A stretch of DNA of 64,000 nucleotides from CAVSJJ01 sp963728395 (GCA_963728395.1 CAVSJJ010000004.1:434001-498000); one strand, 5' to 3'; positions 54,604 through 62,771 are shown, numbered from the stretch's first letter. Notes: generated from the sequence alone by a model not told the origin. Program-made: numbers and translations.

Positions 54604-55130
54604 GACCTCGCTCCCGTCTCGACTCCGGCCGGCCGGGCGGGCGCGCCCTCGGCGGCTCCAGCCAGGTCGGCTCCGGCCTTGGCGGCCTGCTGCACGGCCT
54701 TGACGATGTTGTGATAGCCGGTGCACCGGCAGAGGTTCCCCTCGAGTCCGTCGCGGATCTCCTGCTCGGACGGGTCGGGGTTGTCGGCGAGGATGTCGAG
54801 TCCCTGCATGATCATCCCGGGGGTGCAGTAGCCGCACTGGAGGGCGTGGTTGTCGTGGAAGGCCTGCTGCATGGGGTGCAGCTCGCCGTCCGTCGCCAGG
54901 CCCTCGATCGTGGTGACCTCGTGCCCGTCGGCCTGGACGGCGAGGACGTTGCACGACTTCACCGAGCGGCCGTCGAGATGCACGGTGCACGCGCCGCAGT
55001 TGCTCGTGTCACATCCCACCACCGTCCCGGTCTTGCCGAGCATCTCTCTCAGGTAGTGCACGAGCAACGTGCGGGGCTCGACGTCGTCGGAGTAACTCAC
55101 TCCGTCGACCGTCACGGTGATCCGAGTCAT
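54600..55130 (-). CDS. coxS: Carbon monoxide dehydrogenase family, small iron-sulfur subunit
   Basis: 176 residues with two [2Fe-2S] clusters: plant-type GCDTSNCGACTVHLDG..SCN near the N-terminus, and C-terminal CGYCTPGM..GNLCRCTGYHNI. The last 25 residues are an Ala/Gly-rich tail. ATG at 55130 after AAGGAG. First structural gene of coxSLMG, preceded by a CRP-type site. Confidence 0.96.
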   Translation of the reverse strand: MTRITVTVDGVSYSDDVEPRTLLVHYLREMLGKTGTVVGCDTSNCGACTVHLDGRSVKSCNVLAVQADGHEVTTIEGLATDGELHPMQQAFHDNHALQCGYCTPGMIMQGLDILADNPDPSEQEIRDGLEGNLCRCTGYHNIVKAVQQAAKAGADLAGAAEGAPARPAGVETGARS

Positions 55131-55189
55131 CGTCGACTCCTTCGCGTGGCGAACGGCTGGTACTCGCGATCCTGCTGAATCAGGTGCCG

Positions 55190-55205
55190 CGTGACAAGGG
55201 TCACA
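55190..55205. promoter_or_regulatory. CRP/GlxR-type site upstream of coxS
   Basis: CGTGACAAGGGTCACA, which is TGTGA-N6-TCACG on the other strand, one base short of the CRP-family consensus TGTGA-N6-TCACA. It lies about 60 bp before the coxS start. cAMP-dependent (carbon-source) control of the cox genes is inferred. Confidence 0.6.
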
Positions 55206-55272
55206 TGGAGGGTTTGCCGAACTTTCGGCGATCCCCGCCGCTAGATCCCGGCCAACCTGCCCACGCCCAAAT

Positions 55273-55352
55273 CTCCCCAATAGGGAAGTAACCGCCCCAC
55301 CCGACCCACCGCCCCGGCATGCCCCACCGTCAACAACTTCCCTATTGGGGAG
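55273..55352. repeat. 17-bp inverted repeats between the xdhC-like gene and coxS
   Basis: CTCCCCAATAGGGAAGT (55273-55289) and its exact reverse complement (55336-55352), 46 nt apart. The right copy is itself the centre of a near-palindrome CAACAACT..AGTTGTTG (55331-55358). AT-rich compared with the surroundings. It could terminate transcripts from the accessory genes upstream or bind a regulator. The rest of 55131-55396 shows only the CRP-type site. Confidence 0.8.
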
Positions 55353-55396
55353 TTGTTGGCGCTGGTCGACCGGCGGCGGGGCGGGGCGAGGCGACC

Positions 55397-56530
55397 TCAG
55401 GCGTGGTGGTGGATGGCGCCGCCGAGGATGCCGAGCCGCTCGCCGCGCCCGCCCCACTGGAGGGCGATGATCTCGGCGGCGATGCTGACCGCTGTCTCCT
55501 CGGGGGTGCGAGCCCCGAGGTCGAGCCCGATCGGCGAGGACATCCTGGCCATCTCGGCATCGGACACCCCGGCCTCACGCAGCCGCTCGACCCGGTCGGC
55601 ATGCGTCCGACGCGACCCCATCGCGCCGATGTAGGCGACCTCCGGCAGCCGCAGCGCCTCCGCGAGGACGGGAACGTCGAACTTCGGGTCGTGGGTGAGG
55701 ACACAGATGACCGTCCGGGCGTCGATCCGCCCCGCCTGGGCCTCGGCCGCGAGGTAGCGGTGCGGCCATTGGACGACGACCTCCTCGGCCGCCGGGAACC
55801 GCTTCGGCGTCGCGAACACGGGCCGCGCGTCACAGACGGTCACGGCATACCCGAGGAAGCGGCCCACGTGGGCAACGGCCGCGGCGAAGTCGATGGCCCC
55901 GAAGACGAGCATCCGTGGCCGGGGTGCATAGGACTGGACGAAGACCCGCATCCCGTCCCCGCGGCGCTCACCGTCCGGGCCGTAGGTGAGGATCTCGGTC
56001 CGCCCCGAGGCGAGCAGGCCGCGGACGTCGTCGGCCACCGCGTCGTCGGCCCGCTCGGAGCCCAGGGAACCCGACCGCTCGGCCGGCGCGCCCTCCGGCC
56101 GGACGACGAGGCGCCGCCCCACCCATCCGGGCGAGGGATGCTCGATGACCGTCGCGACGGCGACCGCGCGCTCGGCCGCGAGGTCGGCGGCGATCGCGCC
56201 GAGCTCGGGGAAGGAGTCCTTCGAGACCCGCTCGACGAACACGTCGAGGATGCCGCCGCACGTCAGCCCGACGGCGAAGGCGTCGTCGTCGGACACGCCG
56301 TACCGCTGGAGCACCGGCGAACCCGACTGCACTACCTCCTGGCCGAGCTCGTACACCGCGCCCTCGACGCAGCCCCCGGACACCGACCCCACGGCCTCAC
56401 CGCCGGGACCGACGAGCATCGACGAGCCGGCCGGACGGGGCGCGGACTTGAAGGTCGCGACGACGGTCCCGACCCCGACCGTCTCGCCGGACTCCCACCA
56501 CTGCATCAGCTCGGACATCACGTCACGCAC
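55397..56530 (-). CDS. XdhC/CoxI family molybdenum-cofactor insertion/maturation protein
   Basis: 377 residues. N-terminal XdhC_CoxI part (VGVGTVVATFKSAPRPAGSSMLVGPGGEAVGSVSGGCVEGAVYE; GLTCGGILDVFVE) and C-terminal Rossmann part (MLVFGAIDFAAAVAHVGRFLGYAVTVCDARPVFA; AYIGAMGSRRTHADRVERL; PIGLDLGARTPEETAVSIAAEIIA). Helps insert modified molybdopterin into the large subunit. GTG at 56530 has GGAGG at good distance and overlaps the VWA stop; ATG at 56518 is the alternative. Ends 266 bp before coxS. Confidence 0.9.
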   Translation of the reverse strand: MRDVMSELMQWWESGETVGVGTVVATFKSAPRPAGSSMLVGPGGEAVGSVSGGCVEGAVYELGQEVVQSGSPVLQRYGVSDDDAFAVGLTCGGILDVFVERVSKDSFPELGAIAADLAAERAVAVATVIEHPSPGWVGRRLVVRPEGAPAERSGSLGSERADDAVADDVRGLLASGRTEILTYGPDGERRGDGMRVFVQSYAPRPRMLVFGAIDFAAAVAHVGRFLGYAVTVCDARPVFATPKRFPAAEEVVVQWPHRYLAAEAQAGRIDARTVICVLTHDPKFDVPVLAEALRLPEVAYIGAMGSRRTHADRVERLREAGVSDAEMARMSSPIGLDLGARTPEETAVSIAAEIIALQWGGRGERLGILGGAIHHHA

Positions 56531-57647
56531 GGGCGACCACCTCCAGGAGCTCCTCGAACGCCGCGAACGAGTGTCCCGCGACGAAGTCGTCGATGTGTGG
56601 CAGTGCGGCGACGATGCCGGCCTGGACCGGCTGGTAGCCCTCGTGCCCGCGATGCGGGTTCGCCCAGACCACCCGGTGCGCGACCGCCCGCAGCCGGCGC
56701 ACCTGCTCGCCGAGCTCCTCCGGCCGATCCCGCTCCCAGCCGTCGCTGACGATGACGACGACGGCGCCGCGGGCCATCCCGCGCCGGCCCCACCGCTCGA
56801 GGAACGCCTTGAGCGACTCGGCGAGCCGGGTCCCACCGGACCAGTCGGGCACGGCGTCGCCCGTCGCGACGAGCGCCCGGTCCGGGTCGCGGTGGCTCAG
56901 GGGACGGGTCACCTGGGTGAGCCGGGTTCCCATCGTGAACACCTCCACCGGTATGCCGCTGCGGCAGTAGGCGTGGGCGAGGCGAAGCAGCGCGTCGGCA
57001 TAGGAGCTCATCGACCCGGACACGTCGATGAGCAGGACGACCCGGCGGGGCCGGTCGCCGCGGCGTCGCCACCGGACCGAACCCGGCTCACCCATGCGCT
57101 GCAGCGTCGAGCGGAGGGTCCTGCGGGCGTCGACCCGCCCGCGCCGCCACGGTGTATGCCGGTGGGCGCGCCGCCGGGGAGCGCGCGGGCGCAGTGCGGC
57201 GAAGGCCTCCTGCAGCATCTGTCGTTCGGTGGCGTCGAGCGTGGCGAGGTCGCGGCGCCGGAGGATCTCCGTCCGGCTGGCCACCGCCTGGACGCGCTCG
57301 GAGGCGCCACCGTCACCGGGGTCCTCGGCGGACCTGGCGCCGAGGTAGGCCATCGTCGGCGTGGCGGCCGGGGTGGCCCGGGGCCTGGCGCCGGCCCGCT
57401 CGAGACCGAACCACGCGGCGTACACGAGGTCGTAGCGCTCGAGGTCGGCCGGCGACGCGCAGAGGGTCGCCCGGCCGGCGAGGTAGGTCCCGACCGGGTC
57501 ATCGAGGCCGATCTCGGCCACGGCCGTGAGATAGGTCAGCTCCCGTTCGGCGCTCACGCCCACTCCCGCGGCGCGCAGCGCGCGGGCGAACCCGAGGAGG
57601 ATCTCCTCGGGTGGGCGGGCGCGGCGATCGGCGGCGGTCGGCGTCAC
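56523..57647 (-). CDS. coxE: VWA-domain protein of the cox locus (CoxE-like)
   Basis: 374 residues. An N-terminal helical region (ILLGFARALRAAGVGVSAERELTYLTAVAEIG) precedes a basic stretch and a von Willebrand A domain with a complete MIDAS start, VVLLIDVSGSMSS (about 200-212), and VVVIVSDGWERDRPEELG. Works with the MoxR-type ATPase as a chaperone pair for cofactor or active-site maturation, by analogy with CoxD/CoxE. GTG at 57647 overlaps the ATPase stop. Confidence 0.9.
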   Translation of the reverse strand: MTPTAADRRARPPEEILLGFARALRAAGVGVSAERELTYLTAVAEIGLDDPVGTYLAGRATLCASPADLERYDLVYAAWFGLERAGARPRATPAATPTMAYLGARSAEDPGDGGASERVQAVASRTEILRRRDLATLDATERQMLQEAFAALRPRAPRRRAHRHTPWRRGRVDARRTLRSTLQRMGEPGSVRWRRRGDRPRRVVLLIDVSGSMSSYADALLRLAHAYCRSGIPVEVFTMGTRLTQVTRPLSHRDPDRALVATGDAVPDWSGGTRLAESLKAFLERWGRRGMARGAVVVIVSDGWERDRPEELGEQVRRLRAVAHRVVWANPHRGHEGYQPVQAGIVAALPHIDDFVAGHSFAAFEELLEVVARA

Positions 57648-58534
57648 CGGGTCAGCACCTGGTCCAGCGCTCGCTTCACCCGCTCGGCGTCCTCGCGGTA
57701 CTTCACCGCGACGCCGAGGGTCGCCGCCGCCACCTCGGTGTCGAGCTCGCGGGTCCCCAGCTCATGGAGGGCCCGCGCCCAGTCGAGGGTCTCGGCCACC
57801 CCGGGCGGCTTGAGGAGCTCGCCGTCGGCGCGGATGACGTGGACGGCGCGGACGACCTGCTCGGCCAGCGCGGCCGGGACCTCCGGTGCCCGCCGGGCGA
57901 GGATGGCCAGCTCGCGCTCCATGCCCGGATGCTCGATCCAGTGATAGAGGCAGCGCCGCTTGAGGGCGTCGTGCAGCTCGCGGGTCCGGTTCGAGGTGAG
58001 GACGACGACCGGCGGGACCGCGGCCGAGACCGTCCCGAGCTCGGGGATCGTCACCTGCCACGTCGAGAGCACCTCGAGCAGGAACGCCTCGAACTCGTCG
58101 TCGGACCGGTCGATCTCGTCGACGAGGAGCACCGCGGGGGCCTCGCGCAGCGCTCGCAGCACCGGGCGGGCGAGCAGGAACCGCTCGTCGAAGAGGCTCT
58201 CCTCGACCTCCTCGACCGAGCTCGCCGCGCCGGCGACCGCCTCGAGGGCGCGCACGTGGAGGATCTGCCGGGGGAAGTCCCAGTCGTACAGTGCCTGGGT
58301 CGCGTCGATGCCCTCGTAGCACTGGAGCCGGATGAGCGGCAGCTCCGCGGCCTCGGCGATCGCCTCGGCGAGGGCCGTCTTGCCGGTGCCCGGCTCACCC
58401 TCCATGAGCAGTGGCCGTGCGAGCCGCACGGCGAGCCAGGCGACGGTCGCGAGGGCGTCGTCGGCGAGGTAACCGGTCGCCCCGAGGCGCTGAGCGAGGT
58501 CGGCCGCCGATCCGAACGTCGTCCTGGGGTCCAT
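57644..58534 (-). CDS. coxD: MoxR-family AAA ATPase of the cox locus (CoxD-like)
   Basis: 296 residues. Walker A GEPGTGKTALAEAIAEA (about 44-60), CYEGIDATQALYDWDFPRQIL, Walker B VLLVDEIDRSDDEFEAFLLEVL, sensor LTSNRTRELHDALKRRCLYHWIEHP. ATG at 58534. In proven systems CoxD and CoxE mature the CuMoO2S centre. A form II enzyme lacks the copper-site loop, so the client step may differ here. Confidence 0.92.
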   Translation of the reverse strand: MDPRTTFGSAADLAQRLGATGYLADDALATVAWLAVRLARPLLMEGEPGTGKTALAEAIAEAAELPLIRLQCYEGIDATQALYDWDFPRQILHVRALEAVAGAASSVEEVEESLFDERFLLARPVLRALREAPAVLLVDEIDRSDDEFEAFLLEVLSTWQVTIPELGTVSAAVPPVVVLTSNRTRELHDALKRRCLYHWIEHPGMERELAILARRAPEVPAALAEQVVRAVHVIRADGELLKPPGVAETLDWARALHELGTRELDTEVAAATLGVAVKYREDAERVKRALDQVLTR

Positions 58535-58612
58535 GGGCTCAGCATTCCCGACGCGCCCGGGAACGGGAAGCAGCCGCCGCCGAGCCGGCCGGCTCGGGCG
58601 TGCCCGGCGACG

Positions 58613-59269
58613 CTACGGCGCCGTCCCGTCGGCGGAGGCGGCGGGTGCCGCCCACACGTCGGCCGGCCGGTCGAGATCGACCCCGCTCGCGAGGTCGCCA
58701 CACTCGACGAGGGCGGCCGGATGGGACGCGAGATAGTCCCGCGCCCCCCGGTCCCCGCGTGCGACGTCGGTCACACCGGCCCAGTGCTCGCGGCCGATGA
58801 GGACGGGGTGCCCGGCCACCCCGAGGTATGCCGCGCGGGAAAGGGTCGCGGTCGCCGCCGCCTCGGCGGAGCCGACCATCCGCGCCATGACGTCGGGGCC
58901 GACATCGGGCAGGTCGACGAGAGTCACCAGGACCGCGTCGACGCCCGTTCCGGCGACCGCCCGGAGCCCGGCGCGCAGCGAGGCACCCATCCCTTCGGCC
59001 CACTCGGGCTCGTCGACGGCGACGGCACCCAGAGCCTCGACGAGGGGGCGCACCCGGTCCGCAGCCGCCCCGACGACAACAGTCACCGGTCGGCAACCCC
59101 CTTGCGAGACAACGGAAATCGCGTGCTCCACCATGGTCTGACCGGCCGACGTCAGCCGGAGGAGCGCCTTCGGCCCACCCATCCGGCGACCCTCTCCGGC
59201 TGCGAGCACGAGCCCACCGACCCGGGCGCCCATCGGCCGGACCGCGCGGTCGCCGGCCGAGGAGTCCAT
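58613..59269 (-). CDS. MobA-like NTP transferase, probable molybdenum-cofactor cytidylyltransferase
   Basis: 218 residues. N-terminal nucleotidyltransferase motif GGLVLAAGEGRRMGGPKALL, then LVTLVDLPDVGPDVM and the GHPVLIGREHW block of the MocA type. CO-dehydrogenase-family enzymes use molybdopterin cytosine dinucleotide, so a MocA role fits the position at the head of the cox genes. ATG at 59269 chosen; an upstream ATG at 59287 would add six residues. Confidence 0.85.
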   Translation of the reverse strand: MDSSAGDRAVRPMGARVGGLVLAAGEGRRMGGPKALLRLTSAGQTMVEHAISVVSQGGCRPVTVVVGAAADRVRPLVEALGAVAVDEPEWAEGMGASLRAGLRAVAGTGVDAVLVTLVDLPDVGPDVMARMVGSAEAAATATLSRAAYLGVAGHPVLIGREHWAGVTDVARGDRGARDYLASHPAALVECGDLASGVDLDRPADVWAAPAASADGTAP

Positions 59270-59558
59270 CGGGCCAGGGTGACACATCGTGGCGGCCGGT
59301 GGGCATCCGGAGCGGACGACGGCGGGAGCCCGCCACGCGGCATACCGGCGTCGACGGAGCCCGCCCGGGCCCTCGCGCGGGGAGTCCGGCGTCGGCCCCG
59401 CGACACCGCCGCCGACCTGCGCCGATGCCGATCGGCGGTGTGGCACAGAACACGCTCTGTGGATTTCTCAACTACTACGCACGGTCGTAGATTGAGGATG
59501 CACCGAAAAACGAGAGTTCGGCCCCGACCAGGGACCGACACGAAGGGACAAGAGAACG
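59270..59558. promoter_or_regulatory. Divergent spacer between the mocA-like gene and a membrane-protein gene
   Basis: 289 bp. Contains one GGCATAC (59339) and a small inverted repeat CTACG (59475-59479), N6, CGTAG (59486-59490), about 70 bp before the plus-strand gene. Presumably carries promoters in both directions; no clear -35/-10 pair is proposed. Confidence 0.35.
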
Positions 59559-60143
59559 ATGCGCAGCACACTCGACAAGCTCATCTCCGGCACCGGCCTG
59601 GTTGTCGCGGCGGTCCTCCTGGTCGCGGGGGGCCTGCTCACCTGGGCCTCCTCGTTCGCGAACCAGAACGTCCACGACCAGCTGGCCCAGCAGCACATCA
59701 CGATGCCGGCCGCGGACGCGCTGACGACGCCCGAGATGAAGACCCACCTGAGCCAGTACGCCGGCCAGCCGCTGACCACCGGCGCCCAGGCCAAGGCCTA
59801 CGCCGACTACTACATCCAGGTCCACATGAACGAGATGGCCGGTGGCAAGACCTACTCCGACATCTCCGGGGAGTACATGGCCGCCAGCAAGACCGCCCCC
59901 GACGCCCAGGCGACCAAGGACCTCGGCAACCTCCGCCAGACCCTGTTCATGGGCACCACCCTGCGCGGCATGCTCCTCAACGCCTACGCGTTCGGCACCA
60001 TCGCCTCGATCGCGATGTACGCCGCGATCGCCGCCTTCGTCGGCGCCGCCCTCATGCTGGTCCTCGGCCTGCTCGGCCTGCGCCACGCCAAGAAGACCGT
60101 CGTGACGGTCCCGACCCCCGCCGCGGTCCCCGTCAACGCCTGA
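59559..60143 (+). CDS. Two-helix membrane protein with an extracellular loop
   Basis: 194 residues. Helix 1 at about 9-31 (GTGLVVAAVLLVAGGLLTWASSF), an extracytoplasmic region of about 100 residues rich in Gln, Met and Thr, helix 2 at about 145-172 (IASIAMYAAIAAFVGAALMLVLGLLGL), then a short basic tail. No known domain recognised. Start ATG preceded by GGGACAAGAG. Codon use is strict (almost all C- or G-ending), and two strong hairpins follow, suggesting high expression. Confidence 0.8.
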   Translation: MRSTLDKLISGTGLVVAAVLLVAGGLLTWASSFANQNVHDQLAQQHITMPAADALTTPEMKTHLSQYAGQPLTTGAQAKAYADYYIQVHMNEMAGGKTYSDISGEYMAASKTAPDAQATKDLGNLRQTLFMGTTLRGMLLNAYAFGTIASIAMYAAIAAFVGAALMLVLGLLGLRHAKKTVVTVPTPAAVPVNA

Positions 60144-60154
60144 TACCCGCTCCC

Positions 60155-60240
60155 GGGTCGGCGGCCCCCTCCCCTGCAACCGGGCCGCCGACCCACCCGC
60201 AAGAGACGACGCCCCGGACCCTCCCTCCGTCCGGGGCGTC
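60155..60240 (+). terminator. Tandem strong terminator hairpins
   Basis: First hairpin: GGGTCGGCGGCCC (60155-60167) with GGGCCGCCGACCC (60182-60194). Second: GACGCCCCGGAC (60208-60219) with GTCCGGGGCGTC (60229-60240). Both arms are perfect (13 and 12 bp). They begin 11 bp after the stop of the two-helix membrane protein. From 60241 to 60356 there is one further hairpin-capable stretch (CGACATCG..CGATGTCG, about 60269-60303). Confidence 0.85.
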
Positions 60241-60356
60241 GCCGCGTGCAGCCGCCGGCTGACCCGCCGACATCGCCCGCTCGCCGAGCGGACGATGTCG
60301 CGCATGCCGGCCCGAGCCCGGGCGTGTCGTCGCGGCCGGCGGGGTAGGTCCGGGCC

Positions 60357-60803
60357 ATGAACGGAGACCTGCGCCGACATGGCAGCGCCAAGCACCCCGA
60401 CCGGGCAACGGCCCACGAGCGGGCGCCCGGCCTCGACGACGCGCGCGTCGAGGCCCTGGGCCGGCTCTCCGAGGCCCTCGAGGTCGTCGAGGACGCCCGC
60501 GGTCATCTGTACGCCTTCCACCGGCTGAGCGGGCGGGCCGACCTCACCCTCCAGGACGCCGTCGCACAGCTGCGGCGAGCCGGCGAGGGCGGTCTCGCCG
60601 ACGAGATCGACGACGTCCTCGTCGGGCGCGACGTCCTGCCCGGCCTGTGGACCTTCCAGGTCGTCGAGGCCTACGACGCCGGCTACTGGGAGGTCTTCAG
60701 GGACGCCGAGCGCCGGGCCCGCCACCGGCTCGGCGGGGTGGAGCCGCACGTGTTTGAGGCGGAGATGAAGGTGCGGGAGCAGCAGGATCGGCCCCCGGGC
60801 TAG
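60357..60803 (+). CDS. Conserved actinobacterial hypothetical protein
   Basis: 148 residues, soluble. The core GLDDARVEALGRLSEALEVVEDARGHLYAFHRLSGRADLTLQDAVAQLRRAG, then VGRDVLPGLWTFQVVEAYDAGYWEVF and HVFEAEMKVREQ, is a pattern I recall from uncharacterised proteins of many actinobacteria. No catalytic motif or membrane helix. ATG at 60357. Function unknown. Confidence 0.75.
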   Translation: MNGDLRRHGSAKHPDRATAHERAPGLDDARVEALGRLSEALEVVEDARGHLYAFHRLSGRADLTLQDAVAQLRRAGEGGLADEIDDVLVGRDVLPGLWTFQVVEAYDAGYWEVFRDAERRARHRLGGVEPHVFEAEMKVREQQDRPPG

Positions 60804-60819
60804 CGGGTTGACGGATCTT

Positions 60820-60836
60820 GGCTAATGTGATTAGCC
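60820..60836. promoter_or_regulatory. TetR-type operator over the promoter of the hydrolase/TetR pair
   Basis: GGCTAATGTGATTAGCC is a palindrome with 7-bp arms around GTG; a further half-site GCTAAT starts at 60843. TTGACG (60808-60813) is a likely -35 box and the operator covers the -10 region. The TetR gene two frames downstream is the obvious candidate to bind it. Confidence 0.7.
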
Positions 60837-60875
60837 TTCACGCTAATGCAATGAGCCCCGATCCAGGAGAGTCCC

Positions 60876-61697
60876 ATGTCCTTCGCCGATCTCCCCCTCC
60901 ACCACCTCGACCGGCCCGGCGGACGCCTCGGCTACCGCCTCACCGGCTCCGGCCCCCTCGTCATCTGCCTGCCTGGCATGGGCGAGCTCGCATCGTCCTA
61001 CCGGGAGACGGTGCCCGCGCTGGCCGAAGCCGGCTTCCGCGTCGTCGCGCTCGACCTGCGCGGCCACGGTGAGAGCGACCCGACCTTCGAGCGCTTCGAC
61101 GACGTCGCGGCCGGCGAGGACCTCCTCGCCCTCATCGACGCCCTCGGCGGCCCGGCTGTGCTCGTGGGGAACTCGATGGGCGCCGGTGCCGCCGCATGGG
61201 CCGCCGCCGAGCGACCGGACGCCGTGAGCGGCATGGCGCTCGTCGGCCCCTTCGTCCGGAACCCTGCGATGAACCCCCTGGTCGTGGCAGCGTTCCGCCT
61301 GGCCATGAGCGGGCCCTGGGCCCGGCGGGTGTGGGCGGGCTACCTCCCGAAGCTGTATGCCGGCCGCCGCCCGGCCGACCTCGAGGCCCACCTCGCCGAG
61401 GTCTCGCACAGCCTCGCCCGTCCGGGCCATGCGAAGGCCTTCGTCGCAACGACGCGCACCGACCACGCTCCCGTCGAGGCCCGACTGGGCGACCTCACCG
61501 CCCCGGCGCTCGTCGTCATGGGTGTGCTCGACCCCGACTTCCCCGACCCCGCCGCCGAGGCCCGGTGGATCTCGGACCGGCTGGGCGGCGAGCTGCTCCT
61601 CGTCGACGAGGCCGGCCACTATCCCCACTCCCAGCGGCCGGAGGTCGTCAACCCGGCACTCGTCGCCTTCTGCCGGCGGGTGAATGCCGGTGCCTAG
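60876..61697 (+). CDS. Alpha/beta-hydrolase co-transcribed with a TetR regulator
   Basis: 273 residues. Oxyanion/N-terminal ICLPGMGELASSYRETVP, DLRGHGESD, nucleophile elbow GNSMGAGAA (Ser about 94), acid Asp in VMGVLDPDFP, and catalytic His in DEAGHYPHSQRPE. Substrate unknown, presumably the inducer-related compound sensed by the TetR protein. ATG at 60876 after CAGGAGAG. Its end overlaps the TetR start by 14 nt. Confidence 0.9.
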   Translation: MSFADLPLHHLDRPGGRLGYRLTGSGPLVICLPGMGELASSYRETVPALAEAGFRVVALDLRGHGESDPTFERFDDVAAGEDLLALIDALGGPAVLVGNSMGAGAAAWAAAERPDAVSGMALVGPFVRNPAMNPLVVAAFRLAMSGPWARRVWAGYLPKLYAGRRPADLEAHLAEVSHSLARPGHAKAFVATTRTDHAPVEARLGDLTAPALVVMGVLDPDFPDPAAEARWISDRLGGELLLVDEAGHYPHSQRPEVVNPALVAFCRRVNAGA

Positions 61698-62271
61698 AGC
61701 CGGGCTGACCCCCGAGCGGGTCATCGCCACCGGCGCCGAGGTCGCCGACGAGCTCGGCTGGGACCGGCTCTCGCTCGCGGCGGTCGCGGACCGGGCGGGC
61801 GTCCGTCTGCCGAGCCTCTACAAGCACATCGCCTCCCTCGACGGCCTGCGGGCCGACATCGCGGCGCTGGCCACGACCGAGCTCGCGAGCACCGTCACCG
61901 ACGCCGCGGTGGGCGTCGCGGGCGGCGATGCCCTCAGGGCCGTCGGCGCGGCATACCGCCGGTATGCCGTCGGGCATCCGGGGCGCTACGCCGCGACACT
62001 GCGCGCGCCGGAGGAGGGGGCGGCGGTCACGGTCGAGGCGGCGGAGGCGATCCTGCGGGTGATCTTCGCCATCCTCGCCGGGTACGGCCTCGCGGGCGAG
62101 GACGCCATCGACGCGACACGGGGGCTGCGCTCGGCGCTGCACGGCTTCGTCGCGCTCGAGGCCTCCGGCGGGTTCGGCCTGCCACAGGACGTCGAGCGCA
62201 GCTTTGCCCGGCTCCTCGACGGCCTGGACGCCATGCTGCGTGGCTGGGCCGACGCGCACGGCACCGGCTGA
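61684..62271 (+). CDS. TetR-family regulator (WHG-domain type)
   Basis: 195 residues. HTH region TPERVIATGAEVADELGWDRLSLAAVADRAGVRLPSLYKHIASLDGLRADIAAL; the C-terminus with RGLRSALHGFVALEASGGFGLPQDVERSF is the WHG type. ATG at 61684 lies inside the hydrolase gene. Likely autorepressor of the pair through the GGCTAAT/ATTAGCC operator. Confidence 0.92.
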   Translation: MPVPRAGLTPERVIATGAEVADELGWDRLSLAAVADRAGVRLPSLYKHIASLDGLRADIAALATTELASTVTDAAVGVAGGDALRAVGAAYRRYAVGHPGRYAATLRAPEEGAAVTVEAAEAILRVIFAILAGYGLAGEDAIDATRGLRSALHGFVALEASGGFGLPQDVERSFARLLDGLDAMLRGWADAHGTG

Positions 62272-62309
62272 CCGGCCGGGGGCGGGGCCGCTCGTGCGAC
62301 GATGGGCCG

Positions 62310-62771
62310 ATGGCCAGAACCATTGCGACCACGACCGACGTCGACCTCGACGGGCTCCTGGAGTTCGTCCGCCCGCGCCACCAGATGGTGCTGCTCACGC
62401 AGCGGGCCGACGGCTCCCCGCAGGCATCGCCGGTGACCGGCGGCGTCGACGGCGCCGGGCGGATCGTCATCTCCTCATACCCCGAGCGGGCCAAGTCGCG
62501 CAACGCCCGCCGCCGGCCGCGGGCCAGCGTCCTCGTCCTGTCCGACGACTTCGGCGGCGCATGGGTGCAGGTCGACGGCGAGGTGGACGTCCTCGACGTG
62601 CCCGAGGCGCTGGACGCCTTCGTCGAGTACTACCGCACCATTGCCGGCGAGCACCCGGACTGGGAGGAGTACCGCCAGGCGATGCTCGACCAGCGCAAGT
62701 GCCTCATCCGGCTGACGCCGATCCGGTGGGGCCCGGTCGCGACCGGCGGCTTCCCGGCCGACCGCGCCTGA
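62310..62771 (+). CDS. PPOX-class F420-dependent oxidoreductase-like protein
   Basis: 153 residues, split-barrel flavin/F420 fold. LEFVRPRHQMVLLTQRADGSPQASPVTGGVDGAGRIVISSYPERAKSRNARRRPRASVLVLSDDFGGAWVQVDGEVDVLD matches the actinobacterial F420-binding PNPOx-like families. The substrate is unknown. ATG at 62310, 38 nt after the TetR gene; may be co-transcribed. Convergent with the polymerase gene, with GC-rich hairpin-capable sequence between (62772-62826). Confidence 0.85.
   Translation: MARTIATTTDVDLDGLLEFVRPRHQMVLLTQRADGSPQASPVTGGVDGAGRIVISSYPERAKSRNARRRPRASVLVLSDDFGGAWVQVDGEVDVLDVPEALDAFVEYYRTIAGEHPDWEEYRQAMLDQRKCLIRLTPIRWGPVATGGFPADRA

Noticed and set aside
56531..56836. A longer start for the XdhC-like protein
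   Set aside because: Those codons are Ser/Arg-rich out-of-frame translation of the VWA gene.
60269..60303. A third member of the 50-bp element family
   Set aside because: It shares only the short string GACCCGCCGACATC with copy B; the rest differs, so the resemblance may be chance.
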